Source: Lysobacter spongiicola DSM 21749
GTDB taxonomy: Bacteria > Pseudomonadota > Gammaproteobacteria > Xanthomonadales > Xanthomonadaceae
Reading direction: 5' to 3'
Length of the DNA stretch: 64,000 nt
NCBI RefSeq assembly: GCF_900167055.1
Contig: NZ_FUXP01000009.1
Location: forward strand, 1-64,000
The position numbers and the translations under genes were made by a program. Below the pieces are notes generated by a model. The model had not been told where the DNA came from and made no database searches. It saw nothing but the letters and a program-made list of their open reading frames with translations. Below are positions 16,512 through 24,307 of the stretch, piece after piece. Within the stretch, counting starts at the first letter, position 1. Each line of letters opens with the position of its first letter.

Positions 16512-17672
16512 GTGAAACTTCTTGAAAAACTGCTGGGGCGCATCCGTCCGGGCTCGTCGCATGCCGGCAACCCGCCCACCGATGGCGCCGCCCGCAATGC
16601 ACAGATCGCCGAGACCATCGACCGCGCGTTGAACAGCGCCGGACTTACCCAGCAGGGCGGGGCCAGCGGACAGGTACGCGCCACCATCGACCAGTCCCTG
16701 GCACGCGCCGGGCTGGTGCGCCCCATGGAGCAGATGCCGTCCGACGCCGCCGCCCCGCAGGCGCGCGAAGTGACCACCGCCCCCGACGCGCCGCCGGAAG
16801 CCAGCGGCCAATGGCTCGCCCGCAGCTACAGCGGCGACGCCGGCAGCCTCGACTACAAGCTGTACGTGCCCAGCGGGACGACGCTGGACCAAAGCACCCC
16901 GATGCCGCTGGTGGTGATGCTCCACGGCTGCACGCAATCGCCGGACGACTTCGCCGCGGGCACCGGCATGAACGCACTGGCGGACGAGCACGGCTTCCTG
17001 GTGGCGTACCCGGCGCAGACCGCGCGGGCCAATGGCAACAAGTGCTGGAACTGGTTCCGCCCCGGCGACCAGGTGCAGGGCCGCGGCGAGCCGGCCATGA
17101 TCGCCGGCATCGTCGGCCACGTGGCGGCCGACCACCGCGTCGACCGCAAGCGCGTGTTCGTCGCCGGCCTGTCCGCGGGCGCGGCGATGGCGGTCATCCT
17201 GGGCGAGACCTACCCGGACGTGTTCGCCGCCGTCGGCGCACATTCCGGCCTGCCCTTCGGCGCCGCCAGCGACGTGGGCTCCGCCTTCAGCGCGATGTCA
17301 CAGGGCGCGCAGCGGAACGCCGGCGGACGCGGCGCGGGCGCCACTACCCACGCGGTGCCGACGATTGTTTTCCACGGCGATGCCGACCGCACCGTCGCGG
17401 CCAGCAACAGCGAAGCGATCGTCCGCGACGCCACCGCGGGTGCGACGCAGTCGGTCGTGCAGGACGGCATCGCCCCCGGCGGACGCAGCTACAAGCAGGA
17501 AGTGTTCGAAGGCCCCGATGGCCGGCCACGGGTGGAACACTGGACCGTGCAGGGCGCCGGCCATGCCTGGAGCGGCGGCAGCGCGCGCGGCACCTACACG
17601 GATCCAGCGGGGCCGGATGCCTCGGCCGAGATGGTGCGGTTCTTCCTTCAGCAGACCAGCGCTGCCAAGTAA
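16512..17672 (+). CDS. PHB-depolymerase family esterase (LpqC-like)
   Basis: A 386-residue alpha/beta hydrolase of the esterase_phb family. The oxyanion region is PLVVMLHGCTQSPDDF (about residue 135), the nucleophile elbow is GLSAGAAM, and an Asp lies in HGDADRTV with the catalytic His in GAGHAWSGG. There is no clear signal peptide; the first ~95 residues are a low-complexity leader. The GTG at 16512 is the start. Relatives cleave polyhydroxyalkanoates, feruloyl or acetyl esters, and the preferred ester here is unknown. Confidence 0.88.
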   Translation: MKLLEKLLGRIRPGSSHAGNPPTDGAARNAQIAETIDRALNSAGLTQQGGASGQVRATIDQSLARAGLVRPMEQMPSDAAAPQAREVTTAPDAPPEASGQWLARSYSGDAGSLDYKLYVPSGTTLDQSTPMPLVVMLHGCTQSPDDFAAGTGMNALADEHGFLVAYPAQTARANGNKCWNWFRPGDQVQGRGEPAMIAGIVGHVAADHRVDRKRVFVAGLSAGAAMAVILGETYPDVFAAVGAHSGLPFGAASDVGSAFSAMSQGAQRNAGGRGAGATTHAVPTIVFHGDADRTVAASNSEAIVRDATAGATQSVVQDGIAPGGRSYKQEVFEGPDGRPRVEHWTVQGAGHAWSGGSARGTYTDPAGPDASAEMVRFFLQQTSAAK

Positions 17673-17685
17673 CCGCACCGCATCG

Positions 17686-18468
17686 CTACAGTGACCGCGC
17701 CGGCATGCGCGGTGCATCCGCGACCGAGCCCTCCACCGGCCGCCGCCACGGCAGCAGCATCGGCACGCGGAGCTGGTACTCGCGATAGGTATCGCCGAAC
17801 TGGGCGACCAGGTCGCGCTCCTCCAGGTATTTCACCGCCACCAGGATGTAACCGGTAGTCACGCCTGCGAACAGAAGGTGTCCGACCGTCATCGTGGGCG
17901 TGGCCCAGAAGGCGATGAGGAAGCCGAGCATGATCGGATGGCGGACGATCCGGTACAGCGCGCGGGTGACGAACGGCGCCGATGGCGTCGGCCCGCGCCC
18001 GAGTGCGGCGCGCCAGGACTGGCGCACGCCGAACAGGTCGAAGTGATCGATCAGGAAGGTGCTGGCCAGCACCAGCAGCCAGCCCACCGCCGCCAGCCCA
18101 TGGAGCAGCCAGCGCGCGGCCTCGGCCTCGGCGTTCCACACCACCATCGGCAGCGGGCGCCATTGCCAGTACAGCAGCACCAGCACGAGGTTGGTGGCGA
18201 GCACGAAGGTGCTGCGCTCCAGCGGCGCCGGCACGATGCGGGTGAACCAGCGCTTGAACGCCGGCCGCGCCATGCCGCTGTGCTGCACGGCGAACAGCGA
18301 CAGCAGGACCAGGTTGATCGCCAGCGCCGCCGGCCACGGAGTCGGCACCCCGTTGTCGACATGCCAAGGCACGCCCACGCCGGAGACGAAGCCGATTGCG
18401 TACAGGAACACCAGCAGGAACATCGCGTAGTTCGCGGTGCCGTAGAAGAAGGCGAATGAGCGGAACAT
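17686..18468 (-). CDS. mddA: membrane S-methyltransferase, probable methanethiol S-methyltransferase (MddA-like)
   Basis: A 260-residue protein with about five transmembrane helices and the C-terminal SAM-binding membrane methyltransferase motif RHPIMLGFLIAFWATPTM...LEERDLVAQFGDTYREY of the isoprenylcysteine-methyltransferase/NnrU superfamily. The length and the QHSGMARPAFKRW and STFLIDHFDLFGVRQ blocks resemble MddA, which methylates methanethiol to dimethyl sulfide. A different thiol or isoprenyl substrate cannot be excluded. A perfect 18-bp palindrome lies 100 bases upstream of the start, probably its operator. Confidence 0.7.
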   Translation of the reverse strand: MFRSFAFFYGTANYAMFLLVFLYAIGFVSGVGVPWHVDNGVPTPWPAALAINLVLLSLFAVQHSGMARPAFKRWFTRIVPAPLERSTFVLATNLVLVLLYWQWRPLPMVVWNAEAEAARWLLHGLAAVGWLLVLASTFLIDHFDLFGVRQSWRAALGRGPTPSAPFVTRALYRIVRHPIMLGFLIAFWATPTMTVGHLLFAGVTTGYILVAVKYLEERDLVAQFGDTYREYQLRVPMLLPWRRPVEGSVADAPRMPARSL

Positions 18469-18533
18469 CGACGTGACTCCGTTGAGCGGTACGTCGAGCC
18501 TGCGCCGCGCCAGCCGGTGCGGCGATGGGAACC

Positions 18534-18585
18534 TTGTCCCGGACATTGCGGGCGGTGCGGGGGGAAACCGGGACAATTGTCCCGG
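18534..18585. promoter_or_regulatory. perfect 18-bp palindrome plus an extra half-site upstream of the mddA-like gene
   Basis: CCGGGACAATTGTCCCGG (18568-18585) is an exact palindrome. A further half-site TTGTCCCGG lies at 18534-18542, 35 bases away. The pair sits in the 154-base gap in front of the methyltransferase gene (start 18468) and just after the hydrolase-LuxR gene, whose product is the nearest DNA-binding candidate. Confidence 0.6.
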
Positions 18586-18622
18586 GCGCGCTACCGGCCC
18601 TTGTCGCCGGCGTCGCTCCGTT

Positions 18623-19690
18623 TCAGTCCGGCTCGCGCCGCCCGACCACCCGCACGATCGCCTCGGCCCGGCTGCGCACCCCGAGCTTCCGGTACAGCCC
18701 CGAGAGGTGGTTGCGCGCGGTCTTCTCGGCGATGCCCAACTCCCAGCCGATCTGCGCATTGCTGCTGCCGGCGCACAACAGGGCCAGCACCTCGCGCTCG
18801 CGCACCGTCAACGCCGGCCCGCGCGCCGGGTCCTCGCGCGCCTCCGGCCGCGTCACGCCGGTGAAGGCCAACACCTCCTCCTGGAAGTCGCGCCACGCGG
18901 GTTCGTGTTCCAGCAGCACATGGTTGCAGGACTCCAGCTGCACGAAGCGCGCACCCGGGATGCGGCTGGCCAGCAATCGCCCCTGCGCCAGCGGCGCGAT
19001 TTGGTCGCGGTTGGCGTGCAGCACCAGGGTCGGCACCCGGACCTGCTCAAGAAGGTCGCTGACATCGGCGTTTCCCCGCGCCTGCAGCAGCGCCACCGCG
19101 TTGGCCGGCGATGTGGTCTGCCGGCACAGCTCGTTGAACCAGGCCAGTTGTTCGTCCGTGCCCTCCGGGGCGAAGCGCTCGGTAAACAGGCGACGGAACG
19201 CCGGGTTGTCGCTGCCCCAGCCGAGCCCGACTACCTCCATCACCGCCCGGTACAACGCCGCGCGCCGCGGATCATCACTGCGCAGCCCACCGACCGCGTA
19301 ACCGCCATACAGGATCAGGTGCGAAACGCGCCGCGGGTGCCGCACCGCATACCGGATCGCCGTGGCCGCACCCTGGCTCATGCCGAGCAGCGCAAACGGG
19401 CGATCGATACCAGACGCATCGACCACCGCCTCAAGGTCCTCCACCCAGCGCTGCAGTGTCAGGTCGCCGACATTCCAGTCCGACATCCCGCAGCCGCGCT
19501 CATCGAAGCGGATGTAGCGGTAGTGCCCGCACAGGAAGCGCACCCAGTGGGACCAGACCGGGCTCTCGCGGTCGTGCTGCAGATGGGTCAACCAGGTGGC
19601 CGTCTTGACCAGCGGCGGCCCACGGCCGGTCTCGGCCCACGCCAGCTGGACGTGGTCGGCGGTTTCGACGTAATGCACCTGCTGCTTCAT
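18623..19690 (-). CDS. alpha/beta hydrolase fused to a LuxR-type DNA-binding domain
   Basis: 355 residues. Residues 1-280 form an alpha/beta hydrolase (nucleophile in LLGMSQGAA, an Asp in LVLHANRDQIAPL, a His in ESCNHVLLEHEP). The last ~65 residues are a GerE/LuxR helix-turn-helix (LTVREREVLALLCAGSSNAQIGWELGIAEKTARNHLSGLYRKLGVRSRAEA). The hydrolase part is probably the ligand sensor or a signal-cleaving domain. It lies directly upstream of, and in the same direction as, the mddA-like gene and the palindrome between them. Confidence 0.9.
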   Translation of the reverse strand: MKQQVHYVETADHVQLAWAETGRGPPLVKTATWLTHLQHDRESPVWSHWVRFLCGHYRYIRFDERGCGMSDWNVGDLTLQRWVEDLEAVVDASGIDRPFALLGMSQGAATAIRYAVRHPRRVSHLILYGGYAVGGLRSDDPRRAALYRAVMEVVGLGWGSDNPAFRRLFTERFAPEGTDEQLAWFNELCRQTTSPANAVALLQARGNADVSDLLEQVRVPTLVLHANRDQIAPLAQGRLLASRIPGARFVQLESCNHVLLEHEPAWRDFQEEVLAFTGVTRPEAREDPARGPALTVREREVLALLCAGSSNAQIGWELGIAEKTARNHLSGLYRKLGVRSRAEAIVRVVGRREPD

Positions 19691-19775
19691 TGGATCCAGC
19701 CGTTGCGGGGACGGATGGTTCAGACCAACGCGGTCGGGTGGATGGAGCGGCCGCGACTGGCTTCGTCGATGCCTA

Positions 19776-20495
19776 CTACCCCAACGAGTACGTCACCTTC
19801 GTACCGTCCACCTTGATCTTCTTGCGGTCGGCGAGGCTCTGGATAATCGCATCCACATCCTTGATCGCCAGCGCCGGCTTGAACCAGGCGAGCATGGAGG
19901 ATTGCAGGGTCTTGAGCTTCGCCGGCTTGGCCGCCTTCATGCCCTTCAGGCGCGCTACTACGTCATCCACTCCAACCGGCGCGCGGGGCGTGGCTTCCAG
20001 CTCCACGCCTGGTTTGGCTTCGCTTTCCGGCAGCAGCGTAAAAACGACCTTCTTCGGCTTTGCCGGAACCTTTTTCGCGGCTGCTACCGCCTTCTTGGCT
20101 TTCGGCCGGGTCGCGACAGGACCGTTAGTCGACTTGGGGGCAGCGGGCAGCGCTGCAACGCGTTTGCAAGCGATCCCCAGCGTCCCGAGATGCTTCACCA
20201 GCGGGTCGAATCCGCCGTCCTTGGATACGATCGTAAAGCGCGCGCCGGGGTGCTCGTGGGCGAGACAGCCGATGTAGAACGCAATGTGGAAGTCGAGCGC
20301 GTTCTTTCCGTTTCCGGCGATCCGCGTGTAACAGGCATCCGGACCAAACGGCTGCAGCGCCTGTGAAAGCTCCACCGGCACGCTCTTCTGACTTTGCCCG
20401 ACGAAAACATGAATCCGGCACGCGCCCGGCTTGAGCAAACCAATGCTCGTCGGCTGTACGTTCTCGAAATCGATCAGGAATATATCGCCGCTCAA
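19776..20495 (-). CDS. PIN-like/NYN-type nuclease-domain protein with a basic linker
   Basis: 239 residues. The first ~110 match the PIN-like fold (GDIFLIDFENVQP with an early Asp, NALDFHIAFYIGCLA, FTIVSKDGGFDPLVKHL), with the acidic residues expected for metal-dependent RNase activity. A Lys/Ala/Pro-rich linker leads to a small C-terminal helical domain (KTLQSSMLAWFKPALAIKDVDAIIQSLADRKKI). The only sensible start near the conserved N-terminus is TTG at 20495. It is a probable RNA-binding or RNA-cleaving protein; the target is unknown. Confidence 0.7.
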   Translation of the reverse strand: MSGDIFLIDFENVQPTSIGLLKPGACRIHVFVGQSQKSVPVELSQALQPFGPDACYTRIAGNGKNALDFHIAFYIGCLAHEHPGARFTIVSKDGGFDPLVKHLGTLGIACKRVAALPAAPKSTNGPVATRPKAKKAVAAAKKVPAKPKKVVFTLLPESEAKPGVELEATPRAPVGVDDVVARLKGMKAAKPAKLKTLQSSMLAWFKPALAIKDVDAIIQSLADRKKIKVDGTKVTYSLG

Positions 20496-20574
20496 GCCGT
20501 TTCCCCAGACGCCGCGGTGGCGGGTCGAGTTTAGCCTTCCGTGCTGCCCTGCCCGCAAGGGCGCGGCGAAACTT

Positions 20575-21753
20575 TCAGCGAACCCACTCCGGTATCGGAC
20601 CGCGCAGCGCCATGCCAGGCACCGCGCTACGGATGTCGAGCAGGACGATTTCCGCACCGGAACCCGCCGCAGCCGTCTTGACCCTGTCGCCATGCTCGGG
20701 CAGGCCGACAAAGGTGACGCGTATGCCCTTCATCCCCCTTGGCTCTACTGAACGCAACTGCTCCTCAAGCAAGCGGGCAAGTGCTTCCGGCGAAGGAGAC
20801 GCGAAAACGAAGTGGCTGCCAAACGACAGCCGCACGCCGCCGACATCGTCCAGCATGCCCTTGATCCACTCTTCCTGGTCGGCGAACTCCGCGTCACCTG
20901 GTGCCGGCAGCACCCGTCCTGCATGCTGCTTGCCGCTCGACTCGGTGAGCCGCTCGCGAAGCTCGACCAGGTAGTCGCGCCATTCCTCGGCGTCGTCGCC
21001 ACGCGGCGCATGCAGTGGTTGGGCGCGCAACGTCCGCAGCTCACGCCATCGCTTCTGGCGCTCCTCATCCAGTTCCCGCACCTTGGCCATCGCTCCGGTC
21101 CAGGCGGGCCCCTCGTGGGGGAGCACCTTTCCGTCGCGTAGGCGGATGCGCACCTCCACGAGGGCGCTTGGCTGATGGGCTCCGCTACCGGGTTGTCTGA
21201 CCTGTAGTACCAGATCACCGGCCTGCTCATCGAGGTAGTGGTCCCGCCCCCACCAGATCGAACTGACGCTTTTGGGCAGGAACGCGATGTACGCCTCCGG
21301 AAGAAAATCCTCCAGAGCAAACTGCCGGATAAGTTTTCCGTCTTGGCCGTAGATCACCACGACGTCCGAGCCGTAGCCCATGGAATGCCAGTTGTCGAAG
21401 GTGACGAGACGCTTCCCGTCATTGGTGACCAGCGCATCCACGGGTGCCACGTCGTTGACCAGCGGCGCGTTCCACACCGTATCCCATGAACCGTTCGAAT
21501 CCCGCCGCATTAGCATGGCGAACGGCTGCGTCTGGTCTTCACCAACCCGCTGTCCAGCCGGCTCCGTGCCGTCCACCTTGTCGGAGAAATAGTTCAACGC
21601 ACCACCCAAGGGGCGAGGCGTGATCGTGACCCTGGCAAGCCCGTTCGCCGACGTGTACCGGGCCACTTCAGCTGGCGCCCAACTATCGGCCGACGCAAGG
21701 CTGCTGACCAACAGCAACACCAGTCCCACGTATCCCCGTAGATCGAGCCGCAT
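20575..21753 (-). CDS. exported protein of unknown function
   Basis: A 392-residue protein with a cleavable signal peptide (RLDLRGYVGLVLLLVSSLASA). The middle has propeller-like segments (LVTNDGKRLVTFDNWHSMGYGSDVVVIYGQDG), and the C-terminal third is charged and helical. No enzyme motif is recognised. It is followed at 22 kb by the low-GC island, so its promoter region is the last native sequence before the retron. Confidence 0.6.
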   Translation of the reverse strand: MRLDLRGYVGLVLLLVSSLASADSWAPAEVARYTSANGLARVTITPRPLGGALNYFSDKVDGTEPAGQRVGEDQTQPFAMLMRRDSNGSWDTVWNAPLVNDVAPVDALVTNDGKRLVTFDNWHSMGYGSDVVVIYGQDGKLIRQFALEDFLPEAYIAFLPKSVSSIWWGRDHYLDEQAGDLVLQVRQPGSGAHQPSALVEVRIRLRDGKVLPHEGPAWTGAMAKVRELDEERQKRWRELRTLRAQPLHAPRGDDAEEWRDYLVELRERLTESSGKQHAGRVLPAPGDAEFADQEEWIKGMLDDVGGVRLSFGSHFVFASPSPEALARLLEEQLRSVEPRGMKGIRVTFVGLPEHGDRVKTAAAGSGAEIVLLDIRSAVPGMALRGPIPEWVR

Positions 21754-22104
21754 GTCTTGATCCCTGACTTGGCGCCCATGGCGTGCAAGGTCACTCAACT
21801 ACGGCTGGAGCGACTGCGCAAGAGGGCAAATCACACCCGGGTCTTTCTCACGCCCTGACACGCCGCGCGCTTACACTGCCCGCTTCGACACCATGGAACC
21901 GCCCCCATGTACTACTCGGCGCAAACAATGCTATGGGGGGCTCGCAGTTGGGGCCGGACCGAAACGGGAAAAGATCCTGTGCTAAAGATAAAAATCCTCA
22001 CCGACGAGACATAAATATCACAGCCGATACCTACATAATCTACCCCAAGCATTCACGAGCTATGCCGGTTCGTTGCAGGTGACTATGACCCATATTCCTT
22101 CTAC
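21754..22104. other. non-coding stretch at the left margin of the retron island
   Basis: No convincing gene is seen. The base composition changes from GC-rich to clearly AT-richer around 21,900-21,980 (for example GATAAAAATCC, CATAAATATCAC), marking the left edge of the acquired segment. It contains ATGCTAT (21928-21934), also found at 24285-24291 near the right edge. Any retron transcript terminator should lie here, but no strong hairpin with a T-run is apparent. Confidence 0.5.
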
Positions 22105-23061
22105 TCAACCTTCAAGCATATAGTCCACACGCCGCGACCGCTTTAATGCTGGCGCGCCCTTTAGACTGGCCCACATCTTCTGAGCAAAACTCGGCTCAAC
22201 ATCGTGCGCAAATCCCAGCAGGCCAATTAACTCGTTTTGACCCCGCAGATCAAGCAACCCTCGGATGTGCCGATGGACCATGGCGCGAATTAGCCTCTTC
22301 CTATCTCGTCCAATGGAGAGCTCACCTGTTGGCGTTATATTAACTCCGGTAACGGTCCTTCGCTGCTTTCGCGAGATGTGAATCGTCTTGTCTGGATTGA
22401 TTCTAAGCCGCGGATGTACCGTCTCCCCGACTATTCGTGAGACCGCGCCCTCTACCTCCCCCAATATCCCCTCCTCTCCACAAGAGAACGTCAAATCATC
22501 CGCATAGCGTGTATAAGTAACTGCGTTTAATCTACAGTTTTCAGTAATTCTGGAGTCGATCGCGTACATAAGATAGTTCGATATTGACGGAGAGCTCGGT
22601 GCTCCAATGCACATGCGAAGTGTCCGCTCCCCCCTCTTAAGCCAGAAAAGAAGCAGCTCGAGCTGTCGGGCTTCAATGTCGTCGTAGCGATCGGGTAAAG
22701 ACTCACGCAAGTGCGCCCTGAAATCCACAGGTTTGATGGAAGGGAAGAAGTCCGCAAAGTCCATCTTTAGAATAAATCTACCCTTACGGTGAGCGGCGGC
22801 GTTGGACTTGATGCCTCGCCCGATCACATACCCGTGCACGCAATCATGGATCGGCAGGTGCGGCTTCAATTCTTCCACAACGGCCTTCTGCAGGATCTTA
22901 AGCTCGCGACTTGGCTGTGCTATATCACGGAAGCCGGATCCACTTCTCTTCCTTATCTTGAACTCCTTATACCTCCGAGGAGCCGAAGAAATTATCCTCT
23001 CGATGTCCCCTGCCGGCAGCCCAACTTGCTGGGAAAGTCTGTTTACGAGGCGCGTCGTCAT
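22105..23061 (-). CDS. retron reverse transcriptase
   Basis: A 318-residue protein, the length of the Ec86 RT. All hallmarks are visible: the retron-specific NAxxH motif (NAAAH, 87-91), RT motif A DFADFFPSI (101-109), the GAPSSPSISN block (153-162), the catalytic YADD (186-189), and the retron-specific VTG in region Y (237-239). It would reverse-transcribe the adjacent msr-msd RNA into a branched RNA-DNA hybrid (msDNA). The ATG overlaps the stop of the effector gene (ATGA), so both come from one transcript. Codon use and GC are below the genomic neighbourhood, indicating horizontal acquisition. Confidence 0.95.
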   Translation of the reverse strand: MTTRLVNRLSQQVGLPAGDIERIISSAPRRYKEFKIRKRSGSGFRDIAQPSRELKILQKAVVEELKPHLPIHDCVHGYVIGRGIKSNAAAHRKGRFILKMDFADFFPSIKPVDFRAHLRESLPDRYDDIEARQLELLLFWLKRGERTLRMCIGAPSSPSISNYLMYAIDSRITENCRLNAVTYTRYADDLTFSCGEEGILGEVEGAVSRIVGETVHPRLRINPDKTIHISRKQRRTVTGVNITPTGELSIGRDRKRLIRAMVHRHIRGLLDLRGQNELIGLLGFAHDVEPSFAQKMWASLKGAPALKRSRRVDYMLEG

Positions 23062-24014
23062 ACCTGCGCCGCCTTACGAAAAGCCAAGATCGCCTTATGC
23101 CGCCGATTGTCAGTTTCAGCGAAAAATTCGATCGCAGTCGCCTTAAAGCGAAGCTGATCAAAGATCTTTGACCCACTTGAAATGCTGGGTCTAAGCATAA
23201 GCAGTGGCGAGGCGGCAAGTGAGAAGAAAAAATCCTCGTGCCCATATGGGACTCGCTTAATAATCGAAAACTGCTCGAGCATGCGAGTAATTTTCCGCAG
23301 CTGCTTTGTAGACACATCGACACCAAATCGCCTGATGGCCTCGTGCAGCTCCCCAAGCTTCAATGCAACGAATAAGTCGACCGTTGCTGCGACGACCACC
23401 ATCTTGTGGGGTAACGAAGCGGCATTGAGCGGAGCCTCGGGTATTGGCCGACGGATCGACTCGACGACGGACTCTTCAATGAACTGCCAACAGTCATCCA
23501 ACTTTGTGGAATCTGCCGCAGTACTGCCGTCTTTAAAGATCGGAAATACTTGTACAGAATTGACGCGGATCCGCCTTAGATTCGCCACCGGCCCCATAAA
23601 AATGAAAGAAGGTTGTAAGGCCGAGTCCATTCGTTGCTCGCAAACAACTAGGAGCTTGCTCGTCAGATGCGGCATCACAGCGAAGCTGCCAAGCTCTGCT
23701 ATGGATCCAGGACTTTCTACGAATATGAGGACGCAAGCACTTAGAGCCGCAATGTGCTCCTCGAACTCCAGCAAATCATGGAAATCGTCGCCATGAAGCA
23801 GAGATGTCAGTTTTTCGGCAATCATGACGCGGTGGCCGGCAATGCAGCCGTTCTCGTCCATGCGCGTTAGTGCGTACTGACGTGCCGACTCTATGACTCC
23901 GGGCGCGGAATCTATGGTGCCCCCGCACAGGAATATGTAGCCATCAAAGGGCTTTACGGTGACCCGATCTCGATCAATTTCAGAGAACAATTGATCGATA
24001 AGTTCTGAAGCCAA
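23058..24014 (-). CDS. retron effector, nucleoside 2-deoxyribosyltransferase-like (Ec86/St85 family)
   Basis: A 318-residue protein. The N-terminal half carries the two signature blocks of the type II-A retron effector: IFLCGG (27-32) and ESPGSIAELGSF (100-111), with the Glu residues that form the nucleotide-glycosidase site in the family. The C-terminal third resembles a winged helix (KQLRKITRMLEQFSIIKRV). In Ec86-type systems the effector is held inactive in a filament with RT and msDNA and is released on phage attack. The start is TTG at 24014; an in-frame stop lies upstream and the next ATG is after residue 50, inside the catalytic domain. Confidence 0.9.
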   Translation of the reverse strand: MASELIDQLFSEIDRDRVTVKPFDGYIFLCGGTIDSAPGVIESARQYALTRMDENGCIAGHRVMIAEKLTSLLHGDDFHDLLEFEEHIAALSACVLIFVESPGSIAELGSFAVMPHLTSKLLVVCEQRMDSALQPSFIFMGPVANLRRIRVNSVQVFPIFKDGSTAADSTKLDDCWQFIEESVVESIRRPIPEAPLNAASLPHKMVVVAATVDLFVALKLGELHEAIRRFGVDVSTKQLRKITRMLEQFSIIKRVPYGHEDFFFSLAASPLLMLRPSISSGSKIFDQLRFKATAIEFFAETDNRRHKAILAFRKAAQV

Positions 24015-24183
24015 AGCTCTTTACCCTAAATAGGCGGAAAACGCCGCGGGGACTTACCGGGGGAGCAACGCGGAGGAGGTGAGGCCCCGCGGTGTTTTCC
24101 GCCGATAAGTGAAGACAATCCTCATCCAGTCTGGCGAATCGCCCGACATAACGATCAGCCCTGATCGCACGCGTAAAGAGTGG
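24011..24183 (-). ncRNA. retron msr-msd RNA
   Basis: Read on the minus strand. Repeat a1 is CTCTTTAC (24173-24180) and a2 is GTAAAGAG (24017-24024): 8 exact pairs, extended by CCA/TGG with a 3-nt bulge. After a1 come msr-like stems: CGATCAG/CTGATCG around 24150-24170, then GGCGATTCGCC. The msd is a long hairpin of 24033-24051 against 24085-24103, 19 bp with one G:T-type mismatch, extended by TTACC/GGTGA and capped by a GC-rich loop. The layout RNA-effector-RT matches Ec86. The branching guanosine and exact msd ends cannot be fixed by eye. Confidence 0.85.
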
Positions 24184-24209
24184 TACAGGCTCCACTGCAC
24201 CAGTGCCGA

Positions 24210-24238
24210 AATCTAGCGCTTCTCCGACCAATAGGCAA
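24210..24238 (-). promoter_or_regulatory. candidate sigma-70 promoter of the retron
   Basis: On the minus strand TTGCCT (24238-24233) and TAGATT (24215-24210) are separated by exactly 17 bases and would start transcription about 20-25 bases before repeat a1. The match is four of six at each hexamer, so this is a reasonable but unproven promoter. Confidence 0.45.
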
Positions 24239-24307
24239 CGGCTCGCTGCTCGCCCCCTTCACTACTCTTCTCTAACTCGGGTCCATGCTATTCGAGCCGC
24301 GTCAACT

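Noticed and set aside
22105-23061. The RT as part of a diversity-generating retroelement or group II intron
   Set aside because: There is no template/variable repeat pair, no maturase or intron domains, and the NAxxH and VTG motifs plus the adjacent effector and msd hairpin specify a retron.
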